Shown: positions 1 through 12,850 of the stretch, one piece after another | How positions within the stretch are numbered: the stretch's first letter is position 1 | How the letters are laid out: each line of letters opens with the position of its first letter | Source: Moringa oleifera | Lineage: Eukaryota; Streptophyta; Magnoliopsida; Brassicales; Moringaceae | Assembly (NCBI GenBank): GCA_021397835.1 | Contig: JAJFZO010000407.1 | Span: forward strand, 1,550,001 to 1,614,000 | Direction: 5' to 3' | DNA length: 64,000 nucleotides | Position numbers and translations under genes: made by a program | The notes under the pieces: generated by a model | Seen by the model: the letters and a program-made list of their open reading frames with translations, nothing else | Told to the model about the DNA's origin: nothing | Database searches by the model: none

Positions 1-256
1 ATCTGAACAAACGTGATCACATCTTAAAAGAATGTACTAGTATTAAACGTAACCAGAGTGACGAGAAGAGATTATAAATGAGCTACTGCCTTAGATTCCA
101 GTCAAACTCATTCCTTGATCAAACAAAAGGAAATTAAAAAAAGAATAAGCTATTTCTGCAAACTGTACACCAGCATGATGATCCCTACATTCTCATTGCA
201 AAATACATGTTCGTTTTACTTTATCAACTGAATATTTTCTTTGTTCTCGTTTTCAG

Positions 257-1224
257 GTGCTAGCCTTTCTTGGTTATACTGTGGGGGGCTTTATGTTCTA
301 CACCCTTGCTCCTTTTGTGCTCAAGGTTATTTTCCTTTGCATAGCAGTTATATGTTGAATGTTTTTCTTCACATGAAAGCATGCTCACCTTTAAGGCTAC
401 AATGTGCGTCCTTGCTTATTATATGCAAGTCTTTACAGCAAGGAAAAAGGTTTCAAGGTCGCTAAATTAGATACAATAATGACAACATAATGTTTCTTAC
501 GATTAAGTTTGTGGCAAGTACCTGATTTGGTTTAATGATATAAGGCTTGGAATATTTATCCTTCTAGTTAATTTGTTGGATGGGAAGAACAGAGAATGGA
601 GAAAGAAGGTATATGATCTGATTATGGAGCTATCAATTGATGTTCAACTCCAAACTGATAAAGAATAAAATGCCCATGCTACTGTTTCTAATTGGAGCCT
701 TTTTGTTCACAGTTGAGTGGAGCCACAATGTTCAATCTCTCTCTGCTCACATCTGATATGTGGGCAGTTGTCTTTGGCATCTTTTTCTACCATCAGCAGG
801 TACTGTTTCCCAGTTGTACCCATTGATGCTTGGCTGTCAGTAATAGGAGAGTGTTTAATGAAGTTACATCTGACAGCTCTCCAACTATTTTTATATAATT
901 CTTTCCATTTTTAAAAATTGAAGCATCCCATTGGGTATCTGAGAAGATTTTGGCTTTCTGTTCCAGGTGGACTGGTTATACTATCTTGCTTTTATTGTCG
1001 TCCTTATAGGACTTGTCATTTACTCAACAACGTAAGTTCACTTAGAAAAAGGATCGATTTAATCATCTATTTTGTGCAAACTAATTTTTGCTTAACTTGC
1101 TTGCTGCTTCAGGGGGAAGGATCCCATTCATGTTGGATCTCTCGAGGATGGGAACCATGATATACAGTACCAAGTGCTGGATAATGAAAATGTGGCATCA
1201 AGAAATGAGTCTTTAGTTTCATAA
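257..1224 (+). CDS. SLC35F/DUF914-type solute carrier, 3' part (last four exons)
   Basis: C-terminal part of a multi-pass membrane transporter of the drug/metabolite transporter superfamily, resembling plant proteins annotated as solute carrier family 35 member F1/F2-like. Exons read as 257-325, 713-799, 967-1031 and 1113-1224, all with GT-AG borders and a continuous frame. The peptide contains FNLSLLTSDMWAV, highly typical of this family, between hydrophobic helices (LAFLGYTVGGFMFYTLAPF before it, LYYLAFIVVLIGLVIYS after it), then a polar tail ending NESLVS and TAA at 1222-1224. The helices are the last three or so of the usual ten. The N-terminal half lies left of the window, and bases 1-256 are intron. 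The substrate is not known from the sequence. Family assignment is firm; function of the individual protein is not. Confidence 0.87.
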
Positions 1225-2127
1225 TGAGCAGATCAGTCATGGAGGGGCAGAAATTATTTTGTTTAGCGGATGATATGGTAAATTTTGGATCTTCAGATAA
1301 CTTGAACATGAATGTCAAATTTACCTGAACTTAAGAAATCCATATGTGAATTGTGTTCTTTGTCAGGTTAATTTATTTCTTCTGCCTGCAGAGAAGAAGT
1401 AATACTTCTATCAACAACCAAGGAAGCCCTGCCTTCTGGGAAACAGCTTCTGGATCACTGGGCAGTAGAGCATAAAAGCAAAGCGTCTCCACTGTGTATC
1501 ATTGCCTTCAATTTGATGTATTTGAATACAACCATGGCTATTCAAAAAAATTCTATTGTTCTGGGCGTTCAATCAATCAATCAGTCTAAATTCTTTAGCC
1601 CTTCATATGGTTTTTCATTGCCAATGAATTAACTTTTTATCTGAGTTTTTATTATTGATTTTACTTGAAACTGTTCATAATCAATTCAGAAACTCTGTTT
1701 ACTCAATTCTAGAGTTTTGCTCAATTTCTAAAAAATTTAGTTCTGATGATTAAGTTATAGTTACTTTTTTCAATGAATAATTATAAATAATTAAAATATG
1801 TGAAAATAATAATGTTAAAAAAATAAATAAATAATTAGTTAGATTAAACACCTAAATTGACCGTAGTGTAAAAACTTTAGACTATTGTCCTCTTCTTGCT
1901 GAAGGCCAATAGATTTTATTTTTTCTTGTAAAGTTGAAATCTTTTTAACATGGGATGTTTGATATGGAACCTGTTTTAGGAGTCTTAAGTGCTCTATCAA
2001 GGACTGGTAACTACCGGCAAGACACGCCGATTGCTTCAGGTGGGCCCACAAGATGGGCTATCCGCAACACTCGCTCCCGAGATAAATATGCCGAGGCCTA
2101 TCTATTTCCCTCCACTCCCCCGGCTCC
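1225..2127. other. 3' UTR of the transporter, then short intergenic region and TAF12 5' flank
   Basis: No coding exon seen. Roughly 1225-1640 looks like transcribed 3' UTR of the solute carrier (moderate GC, no AT-rich runs). 1680-1860 is AT-rich. From about 1950 the composition rises toward the TAF12 start. The spacing to the next gene is under 1 kb, with both genes in the same direction. No poly(A) signal or TATA box could be assigned with confidence. Confidence 0.5.
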
Positions 2128-5100
2128 ATGGACCAACAACAGCAAACTTCCACCCCTGCTGCCGCCCCTACCGCCGCATCACAGCCCACTGAAGCACAAA
2201 CACATGTAGCACCACCGCAGCAGTCACAGCAGCAGCAACCACCAACCACCACCCCGGCTGCCGCTACTCTTCCCCGCTCTTCCTCTGCAACTCCCTCTAC
2301 ACCCTCCTCAACCCCGAGTGCTAACCCTAACCCTAATCCCGATCCTAATCCTATACCGGGGTCGTCGGTTACTTCGACACCGACCTTGAAGCCCTCACTT
2401 TCACCCTCATCATCACAACCGTCTCAAGCTCAATCTAGGACACCACCCACCACATTTTCCAGACCATGGCCGCAGCACTCCAGTTTCTCCCACTTTTCTT
2501 CACCCCTCACTACTCCTTCTTCTTCCTCCTCTTCGTCCCCTTCGATTTCTTCGGCTGCATCACCGTCTATTTCTGCCCCTCAGAGGAGTGGCATTGCCAT
2601 TGGTGTGCCGGCTGCCTCTCACCCGAGCCCATCTCCCTCTCAGCCGGCTGCGTTTTCCGGTTCTTTGGGCCAGCAGTTTGGTGGGCTCGGCCGCGGAAAT
2701 GTGCCAGAATCTGCATCTAATTCAAATGTTTCTCAGGTGGGATATTGTCTTTTTTCTTTGGGTTTAGTAGAAATTCAAAAATGGAAAGAAGTGGAAATTG
2801 ACAAAAGAAAAATAGCTTATTTGGAAGTGTAGGCTTCTTATGCTGAAGTGGTGAGTTAACTGAGTAAGCTTCACGTGCTGGATTTCTCCTATCAATTTAC
2901 TTTTTAATGGCTTCTAGATACTATTCATGAGTAGAAACTGTTCAATGTTTAATGACTCTTTCACTTAATTGGGGATCATTTGCTTGTATCTTTGTACGTC
3001 TTTTTGTTTTTCTTTAATGATTAAGTTCAGCTGGTTATGCAGATATGGGCTGACGTTTTCTGTGAATAATTTTTGTCTTTGTTTGTTGATGGAATTTGTT
3101 TTCTGATAATCAGGCAAGACCAGTACAAGGAATTCACGGAATGGGAATGATGGGGACATTGGGTTCGAGTTCTCAAATGCGGCCGAGTGGAATTTCAGCA
3201 CACCATCCTCAGAGACCTGTTCAATCATCCCTTAGACCACCATCTTCCCCAACTAGTCAGCCCTCTGCTACCCAAGTCAGTACCTGGTTGTAAGAAATTT
3301 GTTTTCTTAATTTTCATGCCTTTTAATTCATCTTATAAATCTGCTTCTTTATATGTAATCAGATTCTCATGCTTTCAAGTTTCTTGAATTTTTCTTGAAC
3401 CTCGGAAAAATTTCAATGTTAACTTGGTGGAAATCAGATTAACCATGAACTTGGAATGTAGGCTGATGGTTATAATGTGATAAAACCATGAGATAGGGTT
3501 CACAAGTTTTAGGTTGATATGCCTCAGCCAAAAGAATTGATCATGACTTGTTTCAGTTTTGGTAGAAGCAGAGGTTACCTGGTGTGCTAACTGAGACAAA
3601 TTCTTAATTGCAAGTAAATGAATTGCTTCTAATTGCTGAGATAAATTGCTTCTAATTGCACTCTGCAAAAATTCAAACTTTTGAGATCTGAAATGGGAAA
3701 ATTAAAAATCTCTAACTGGAAAGCATGTTGCTGCAGTGTCACAATTTTGTTTCTTCTTCTTCATAATCTATATAATTTGACACATGGCTTACAGTATTGG
3801 AGCTATTATTCATCTGGCATCTTGCCTCTGCCATAGATATCTAAAACAAAGCATTAGAAAAATTTGGAACATGTAAGCATGGTGCTGAGGATGAGTAAGG
3901 TTCTACTAGTCTGGTGCCGGAGAAAGTTGTTCTAAGAGCTATTGGTTTCACCAATAACTTTATAAGGGACTCGTCATCTCAACTCTGTCACTTCTGTTTT
4001 CATGAAAACTCTATGTTGCTATGTATGTGTTTATGTACTCATATTAGGTTTTGCTGATCTGTTCTCTGTTGCACAGAATTTTCAAGGGCACAGCCTTTTG
4101 AGAGTCTCACCTGCAGGTTCTGCTTCCTCAGCACCTAGTAGCTCCCAAAGTACGCAGTCTGCTAACCAGCCTTGGTTATCATCTGGAACACAAGGGAGAC
4201 CTCCATTGCCACCCTCTTCATATAGACCACAGCTGAACTCACCATCAATGCAACAGAGGTCACATATTCCTCAGCAACATCATCCCTCGTCAACAGCTTC
4301 ACAACAACAGCAAATGTCATCTGCACAACAGCAACAATCTCTACCATCCCATCAGCCTCAGGAACATTTTGGGCAGCCATTTCCACCACTGAGGAGCCCA
4401 CAGTCTTTATCTGGTCCACAGCAGATTACAAGGGTTCAAGGTTCTGGGAGTCAGAAGCCTTCATCTCTTGCAATGGTTCAGCCTAGCACAATCCACCCGG
4501 GGGCCCATGGTAAAACAGCTAGTGCGGAGAGTGAAGAATCTGGGAACCGTATTCTAAGCAAAAGAAGCATCCATGAGTTAGTTAGTCAGGTAGTTATTTT
4601 GATCCTCACAATATTTTGGTAATTGCTGCATCAGGACCTTTATTTTCACACACACACAGAGTATTGTTATCCTAATAAGTTCTACCATGATGTTTTCAGA
4701 TGTATGGGATTTCATGGTTTTTATGATGCATTATTGTGTTGAAGGTTGTGAAGGATGAATAGTCATTGTGCATTAGAGGGGGTGCTATTATATTATTAGG
4801 GTGATTTGATTGAGCTTGTTGCACACTTCAATCGCCCGTGTTTGTTAGAAGAAAATACAAATTGATTTGTTCTTAGCAGCATTTCTATTGGACCACATAT
4901 TGCTTAGTTATTACCTACCGTTACCAGCGCCATGCTTCAGAAAATAGTATGAATGTGATCAAAGTTGCCTACATCTAATGGCCAATCTGGATCATTTTGT
5001 GTGAAAAATTTCTTGGTTTGTTGAATCATCTTCATTCAGTGTCCTTCATATCACAAATTATTGTGAGGTCTGGATCCTCATTTATGTAATTATAGTTGGC

Positions 5101-5306
5101 AAGGTAATCATGTGCATGATTACGTTTTTGCATTCAAGTGCCTTTAGTAGTATGGAAGTTAAACTGTGTCAATGGAAGAAAATATGCATCAGCCAAGAAG
5201 TAAATATTTTGATATATTATATTTTAAGTTCTTTCATTTATGTATTTTAGATAAAAACTTCGTATTTATTATTTCAAAACGGGTGTTCCTTCGTCTATCT
5301 CCTCTC

Positions 5307-5342
<36 letters not shown>

Positions 5343-7260
5343 ATTTTGTCTTTTGAATCTATCTAAATAATGCTTATACATTTGTTTCTGCTCCCAAGGA
5401 AAAAAAAAAAGGAAAATTGAAATGGGAGAGTGTGATAGCAACCTCTTGATTGCCAAGGTGGTTCCAGATGATCAATACAGCAGTGCAATGATATAGCAAA
5501 TACTATGTGATCGGGAACACCAAATTGTTCTTTCATCTTTTCCAGATATAATATCATATGGGAATGAATGTTAAAGTTTTCTATAAAATTGTTTTGGTAT
5601 TTGTACGACAAAGCATTTGTCTCTGAAGTTGGTACCTCTTTCGGGACACAATACTGAAAACCTGCATGTGACATGCATTTTTCTATTTGAACATGTTGCA
5701 TGTTAGGTGATCTAGGATGATGCTTGCCTCAGAAGGCATAAAAGCCCTGGGGATTCCTCTCATGTTAAAGCTTCTGTTTTCCAGGCCAATGCCTCCTCTC
5801 TTGGTGATATTTTCACTTAAGATTTATGTGAAAGTTTTGTGCCTTCCCTTTTTACCCCCCTTTTCGTTCTTTCACTTTGACTTGTTTATTTTGTGGATAG
5901 ATTGATCCATCAGAGAAATTGGATGCAGAAGTTGAAGACATTCTTGTTGATATTGCTGAAGATTTTGTGGAATCGGTGAGCAGTAGAACCTACTTCTATT
6001 GAGCAATATCGCACACGTGCTTAAATGCAGACATAAGCATGCACACACACAGTGGCATAGGACAGTTGACTAGATAAAATTCCTAAACTGTTAAGTAATA
6101 TAGATTACATTTTCTCTGATTACTTTCATGAAAGTTTGTCTATCTGGTTCATTGATTTAGTTTGTGTCAAAATATATTCATATCTTTATATCCCAGTGGG
6201 ATGTAGAGCGTTCCTAAGGAATGTTTTCTCTATTCTGCTCACAGAAGAGAGAGGGGGGGCGGGGGAGGAGGGGAAGAGAGAGAATCCCTTCTCCATGGCG
6301 TTTTAGTTTTCAATGCACCTCATGTAATATTTTGCCATATGTAATTATTCTTGTTATTATTGCCTAATTATGTGAGCATTTGTAAGTGAGGCTGTTGTCT
6401 TCTTATGATCAGATTACAACTTTCGGTTGCTCGTTAGCCAGGCATCGAAATTCAGATACATTAGAGGCAAAGGACATACTTATACACCTTGGTTAGTTAT
6501 GCTGAATAAAGCTTCCATGTTTCTGATCATATTTTATGTACATAAAATGCTTAATTTTGTTATTCTTATTCCCTGATACAGAAAGAAATTGGAACATGAC
6601 ACTTCCTGGATTTGGTGGTGATGAGATTAAAACATACAAAAAACCAGTAAGATTCTTCAGTGTGATTGTCTTGTCGTATGGATTGGGTGTGCTGTAAAAA
6701 TGTAGTCCCACTGTTTTTGATTTGATTGCATTGCTTATTGTATGCAAATCTTCTTTTTGCATAAAAAGAATTTATCATGATCTCCTGCTTTTGTGGCTGC
6801 TCTGTTATGTTATTTTTGCAGCTTACAAGTGATATTCACAAGGAGAGACTTGCCACGGTAAGTTTAGCCTTGATATTCTCTTCCTCCTTTAAGATGTCTA
6901 TTTTGATGCTTGATTGTAATATGTATAGGCTTGAAATGTGTTGGTGCACACGCATTAATGCAGACAAGCTGTTGTGCTTAGCACCGTAAAACCTGCATTG
7001 TTGTATCAGATGGAAACCAAGTTGTTTTTCTTTGAGTTTTTGAAAGGTTGAAGCTGTTCTGTACATGACATCTATTTTGTTTGTTCATATATGCATCTGG
7101 TCCATTTTTTGGGCAGATCAAAAAGTCAACTTTTTCAACTGAGGCAGTCAATACTAAGAACCATGTTGGACAAGCTGCTGTAAATGTAAAGAGCAGCTTG
7201 GCAAGGACACCTGCAAATATTGTGGGCTCCCCAAACTTTAAAGCACGTGAAGTTACATAA
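2128..7260 (+). CDS. TAF12: Transcription initiation factor TFIID subunit 12 (TAF12)
   Basis: Subunit of TFIID (and SAGA) that pairs through a histone fold with TAF4/ADA1 in RNA polymerase II initiation. Exons: 2128-2736, 3114-3275, 4077-4589, 5901-5975, 6413-6491, 6582-6646, 6822-6857, 7117-7260; together 1683 nt, 560 aa plus stop, close to the usual plant TAF12 size. Residues 1-415 are low-complexity, rich in Ser, Pro and Gln. The conserved part begins near residue 417 ([10 protein letters not shown]), continues with [18 protein letters not shown], then [26 protein letters not shown] and [11 protein letters not shown] near residue 510: the TAF12 histone fold. The conserved domain is split over five short exons with long introns. 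The start is the first ATG heading the Gln-rich N terminus. Introns 3 (about 1.3 kb) and 1-2 hold only simple repeats. The match is closer to Arabidopsis TAF12 than to TAF12B/EER4, judged from the domain wording. Confidence 0.93.
5312..5341. repeat. (CT)15 microsatellite in TAF12 intron 3
   Basis: Pure CT dinucleotide run of about 30 bases inside the 1.3-kb intron between the last Gln-rich exon and the first histone-fold exon. A polymorphic marker candidate; no function implied. Confidence 0.95.
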
Positions 7261-10104
7261 GACCTTTTCTCACGTTGCTGGAATAAGGTATGCTCTGTTA
7301 CTATATTTGAATGCACAAGGGTGTAATAATTTGCACATGTGCCCCATCTTATCATTAAGTTGCTGAATTTTGTTAAAAATTTCCAACTGGGCTGGTTCTT
7401 GATTCTTCAGTGATCTTATTGAACATGCCTCTGGACCAGCTTGAAAGTTCAAAACTGACGTCCTTGTTGGGGCTTGATCCTGAATGAAAGTTTTAAGTCC
7501 TAGTAACATGCTGGGCCTGGATGATATTATACTTCTAGAACTGCGAGGATAGGACTGTGATCCTTTCATATATCCTCAGCAGTGTGAAAGGATATGAATC
7601 TTGCATGCTTTGTTCAAAACTAAAAAGATTTTCCTACTATCCTCTGTGTCAAACCAGATCTTATAATCTGCTTTTAGGGAGGCTGCTTTATATCTTTGCA
7701 TGTCTTAGTCCTTTCATCGATGCAGGTCAAATTTCTTGAAAAATTATGTATGTTCCGTATGCATGACTCTGATGTTATCTTGGAGTTGGTCCAAGCTCGT
7801 GAAAATCTATTGTCTGATGCAATAATGCCTTCCTCTTGAGCTGTAACTTGTTCGCTTCTATGGATGCAGCAATTTGATTACACCGGCAAAATCCCAATCC
7901 TGGTGCCTGCCTTTTGAGCTGAATGCAGGGAACAGCTGGCAGCGAAGTATGCTGGTGGGAAGCTGCATATACATCATTTTGGTAAAACTGCTGGACACAA
8001 ATGAGGCAAATCATCGAGTCATAGCCAATACATCTATTGAGTTTGAAGAAGGGAGAAAACTCTAATTTTATGTTCTTTTTCATATTTATATTCTAGCTTC
8101 TTTCATTACAGATTGATTGTTCCTAGGGTTACATAGGAAGGCTCTGCATATTTGGGTATCCGTGCTATGGTGGAGAAGCCTGGGACTTAGGGTAAGCCAT
8201 TATTTTGTGCTGTCCCTTGGAATTTTTGTTTCTTTGGGTAAGGCTTTCTGCACAATGGAGAAAAAGCACAAGAAAAATGGAGAGAAGCCATGGGGTCTTT
8301 CTCTTGGATCTTCCTCTCTTTTCTATTTTCTCTTTTTTGGTTTAATTTTTGGTGGGCATCCTTTTAATTTTCCCTGAAAATCAGAAAAATGAAAGATCCA
8401 AATATTTAAAAAAAAAAAACACATGGTATGAATTCATCATCTTTTGAGTTGCTCAGCCTTGTAATAACTAATATACTGACAAATTATAGGAGACTTAGGA
8501 TTTAACCCCAAAATAGATTGAAGGAGTTTGAAGCTGAGAAGCTGGGACAAGACATGTAGGTTATGATATATCTGGCATGTTTGCAAAAGCACATGATTGT
8601 GTTGGCTGCACTGCGGGACCTTGCATGTGCATGACCATGGGCTTTTTAATGTTAAATACATAAAATCATGTGCTTCATGGTAGGCCCATGTTGTCTTGTC
8701 TTCCAACATGTATCTTCTAACTGGATTCTTTATTTCAAAGGAATTATCAACTTACCTTTTACTTATCCTGTTTTATAAAATAATTTATCCATAGTAGTTA
8801 ATACTCAAATGAACTGAATTTTGTCAGAATATTTTTGAAATTATTTGAGCTTATTTTTAGTCATGAAATTTAATATTTTATTAAATTTATTTATGATCAT
8901 TAAATTTAATATCTTTAAATGTTTATTACGCAATTGAAGTTATCATTTAATTTACTGTGAATGATGAAGAAAAATAAAAGAGAGCGGATATGGCTGTTAA
9001 GGGAGGTTCTCCTGTTTGGGATGAAATCTCTTCATTGTTAAATGGGCAATGTATTTAAATATAAAATGATGGTGTGTGGAGAAACCCACCTTTTTGAATA
9101 ATTGGGCAAGCTATAAAGAACTGTTTATTAATTTTGAAAGTTATCTCACTTTGGGTGTGCAAACAAATTTATTGAAGGACAGCACATAAAACATATGATT
9201 CCTATTGGATCATAATAAATTAGTTGAAGTAACTGGGTACTGATTGGTTTAATTTTTAAGAATCACTTGAGATTTTGGAATTTCGAAAGAAAAAATTGAT
9301 AAATTTTTAAAATATAAAAAATTAATCATTTTAATAATATTAATGTTTTTTTATTGATTTGATCTATTTAAACAATTTTTTGAAATATTATTCTAGTTAA
9401 AAAGATGTACTTTTTAATTTACATAGTCATATCGGTTAACGGAATGACATTCTTTAAGAAGCTAGAAGGGTGAGATTCCACTAGATGCAGAAAAGGACAG
9501 GTGAGACTCACGCGCGCTTTAGCGCCTGGGATTTCTCGCTCGTTTAATTTGGCAGTTAACCCCTCCAGTGAGTTCCTTTTTGCTAAGTATCAAAAGCAAA
9601 AGGGAATAAAATCTCGCAAAAGTTCCCAGCAAAGTGGAGCGTGACTCACATGGCACTGAAGCTCTCGTGAACTTTTTGGTTTCGATCATTACGTGGTAAT
9701 ACTGATTATTCTATTAACAAGAGAGCAAGTGGGATCCACTTGGGGTATATCCACGTTTGCGCCGGTGATTGGTCTAAGCAAACAGAATAGTCGTCTTTCT
9801 CTGCCAAATCAAATTTAAATTATCACAAAATATATTTTTTATTAATATTTAAAAAAAGAAAACTACAATAAATTGCATATATTTCTTCGCGCAAGGCGTT
9901 TTATAATTGCGCAGGCGGGCAACTCAGCTTAGCATCACCCCTCTCCCACCCCCGTCTGCTCCCGACGAAAAGTAAGCATTTCTCCTATATACGTGAACGA
10001 TACGTGTATGTAATCGTACAATACACACGCGCAAACGCATGTGAATTGTTATATGATTGTATGATCGTGTACTCTTTCGAGATTTTGATTTTTCTCTCGC
10101 TGTG
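7261..10104. other. TAF12 3' UTR, intergenic DNA and URH1 promoter/5' UTR
   Basis: About 7261-8080 has the composition of transcribed 3' UTR, possibly itself spliced. 8100-8760 is unassigned. 8760-9420 is AT-rich. 9420-10104 contains the promoter and 5' UTR of the nucleosidase gene, with mixed GC just before its start. No convincing coding exon was found on either strand. Confidence 0.45.
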
Positions 10105-12850
10105 ATGGAATCCCTAGTTGCCAATATGGATGGTGTGGTGGAGAATTCCCATGGCGGGTTTGTGGATGCTGAAAGCTCTTCCGCTAAGCGTGAGAAGCTC
10201 ATTATCGATACTGACCCTGGGATCGGTGAGTACCTCTTGCTTTCTATTTTTGTGATTAGCGTCCCGTTTGGTTGATAGGAAAATGTGGGAGATGGAAGGC
10301 GAGGAAATTTGAATGTATAAGCAGGTGTGCTGTGCATTTTTTCGGCTGCTTAAAGGAGCTCAAATGCTTGATATTTTCGAGTAAATGCTTGATATTTTCG
10401 AGTTGCATGTATAAGTTGTTGGCTATATATTTAAAATCAAAGTATGGAATGTTTTTCTTTCTTGTAGTAATCTCGATTTTTGTTTCCTTTCTTTTTGTTT
10501 TTCCAATATGTTCACTTAAGGAATTTGGGATAAAGTAAAAAGGAAAATTTTAGACTTTCGTATTTTTGTGCTTTACTTGCTTTATTTTCCGTGAAAATAC
10601 GGAGCTAATTTTCAACAAAGCCAATCAGAAGAAGAGAAAGGGAAGAGGGGAAGTGGCCAGATTTCTTAGATGGATGCATATTAACTTTCATTTGGAGGGA
10701 GAAGGATTGGATTACTTTGGTTCAGAATATAAGTCTTGTTCCTGCAAATATGTTTTTACTTCTGCTAATTCTTTGTTGTCTTGGATGGAAATGATGTATT
10801 AAAGCCCTGTATCAATGTTATTACGTGGATGCCCATGTATGAGGTTGATGGTCTTGATAAATGACAGATGATGCTATGGCAATCCTAATGGCATTTCAAA
10901 CTCCAGAGTTGGAGATCTTAGGCTTGACAACAGTATTTGGTAATGTTACCACGGAGGATGCCACTCGTAATGCCTTGCTTTTGGTATGTAAACATATCAG
11001 TTCATTCTGTTTTTGTTCACAGATGTATATTTTACCTTAGTCTTAGTTTTTTCATGTGAATGGAACATGTCGGTGTCATTCTTCTAATGTGTAAGCGGAT
11101 AGTGTGAGATCGCAGGGTGTCCAGATGTTCCCGTTGCAGAGGGAAGTCCTGAGCCTCTGAAGGTAACTATTTGGATATATTCCTCATTGTTTTTACCTCT
11201 ACGAGTTTTCATCTCCAAAATTAGATTGTATTTGAGATGTAGTTCTCTTTCTGCTCCTATTATGCTTAAATTGTTTCGTTCTCCCGAGAAACACCCAATT
11301 TTAAATTGGTATTTTCTCTACTTGTTCTTCATTGTCCTTTTGTCGATTCAAAACACACTCTCTCTCTCTTTTTCTTTCCTTTCTTTTTGTGATAAATAAT
11401 GCCTGTTTTGATCAAGAGAAAAAGAAAATATTCAAGGTTTGCATCACCTTGTCCCTCACCTGGTGAAACAAGACTCCGTAGTTTAAGATTATTTTTTGCA
11501 GCATCCGTCCTTTACTTTTAATAGGCTAACCTTGATTTCTTCACGAAAAGGGAGGACGCCCACGTGTTGCAGACTTTGTCCATGGTTCTGATGGATTGGG
11601 GAACTTATTTTTACCTCCTCGAAAAGCTATGAAATCTGAGAAGAATGCATCTGAATTTTTAGTTGATATGGTCTCTGCATATCCTGGTGAAGTTTCTGTA
11701 CTTGCACTTGGACCTCTAACAAACGTGGCTTTAGTAAGTTCCATATTTTTTATCAGACTTTGAACTACTGCAGTTAATAATAATTAGAGAATTCAGAACT
11801 CCATACCTTGTATGAGTGATATCAGGCAATCAAAAGGGACACTTCCTTTGCAAGCAAGGTGAAGAAAATTGTTGTCCTAGGCGGTTCCTTTTTCGCGTTG
11901 GGAAATGTAAATCCTGCTGCTGAGGCAAATGTATGTGAGTTGTTCCTAAAGAACCCGTTGTAATTGAGAAGAGTTCTCACATGGTGTCATGTATTTTACT
12001 TGGATGTTGAATTAGTGTTTTGAGTTTTAAGTCACCAAGTAAAAGAATTTACTTTTAGCTTTGCTTCACCAGATGTTACACCAATCATCTGCAACTTTAA
12101 AAGTTTCATTCATTTATGTGATGTGCAGATTTATGGAGATCCAGAAGCAGCAGATGTCGTGTTTACCTCTGGGGCAAATATTGTTGTTGTTGGAATAAAT
12201 ATTACAACCCAAGTAAAGTTTACAGGTGGAGATCTATTGGCTGATTTTCTTTAGCTTAAAACAAGTTTCTCTTGTTTGAGATGTAAGAATATCTTTTTCA
12301 AAATAATCAATGTTCTATGCATTAGATGAGAACCTTCTTGAGTTGAGGCAATCTGAGGGGAAGCATGCTCAGTTTATAAGTGACACGTGCAAATTCTACA
12401 GAGATTGGCATGTGAAGTCTGATGGTGTCTATGGTACTTTGTGACTGCTAATTCCAATGATCTGTCTTCATGGAGTTCTGTTGTAAGTCAATAGCTTAAC
12501 TATGAAATGTTTGGTTTCAGGTATCTTCCTCCATGATCCTGTTAGTTTTGTGGCGTTAGTCCGGCCTGATCTCTTCACATACAAGAAGGGTGTTGTTAGA
12601 GTTGAGACGCAGGGAATATGTGTGGGTCACACACTAATGGATCAAGGATTAAAAAGGTGCGTTAAAAACTTCCAGTCTTCCTCTTTGTTATCCTCTATTT
12701 ATGTTTCTTCTTGCCAATCATGATGTTGCTACTTAACACAGATGGAATGGAAGCAACCCTTGGACAGGCTATTCCCCTATTTCAGTGGCTTGGACTGTTA
12801 ATGTGGATGAAGTCCTTGATTATACTAAAAGACTGTTGATGAAGCTGTGA
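10105..12850 (+). CDS. URH1: Uridine nucleosidase (inosine/uridine-preferring nucleoside hydrolase), URH1-like
   Basis: Hydrolyses uridine (and in the family also inosine or xanthosine) to base and ribose in cytosolic pyrimidine/purine salvage and breakdown. Exons: 10105-10225, 10868-10983, 11103-11162, 11551-11733, 11826-11930, 12129-12225, 12326-12433, 12521-12656, 12742-12850; the frame closes at 344 aa, near the roughly 336 aa of Arabidopsis URH1. The Asp cluster DTDPGIDDA that binds calcium and ribose is at residues 35-43, split by intron 1. The N-x-x-x-E-x-N ribose-binding stretch NPAAEAN is at 189-195, and the HDP motif at 268-270. The C terminus WNGSNPWTGYSPISVAW is typical of plant URH proteins. 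The start chosen at 10105 gives a normal-length N terminus; in-frame ATGs at 10057 (longer by 16 residues) and about 10126 are alternatives. Confidence 0.93.

Noticed and set aside
3375..3668. 97-codon minus-strand frame in TAF12 intron 2
   Set aside because: Intronic, no motif, no promoter; chance frame.
5363..5701. 112-codon minus-strand frame in TAF12 intron 3
   Set aside because: Starts in an A-rich stretch beside the CT microsatellite, has no family resemblance and lies wholly in an intron.
10057..10104. Longer N terminus for the nucleosidase from the ATG at 10057
   Set aside because: Adds 16 residues without resemblance to the family; the start at 10105 gives the usual length, though cDNA would be needed to be certain.
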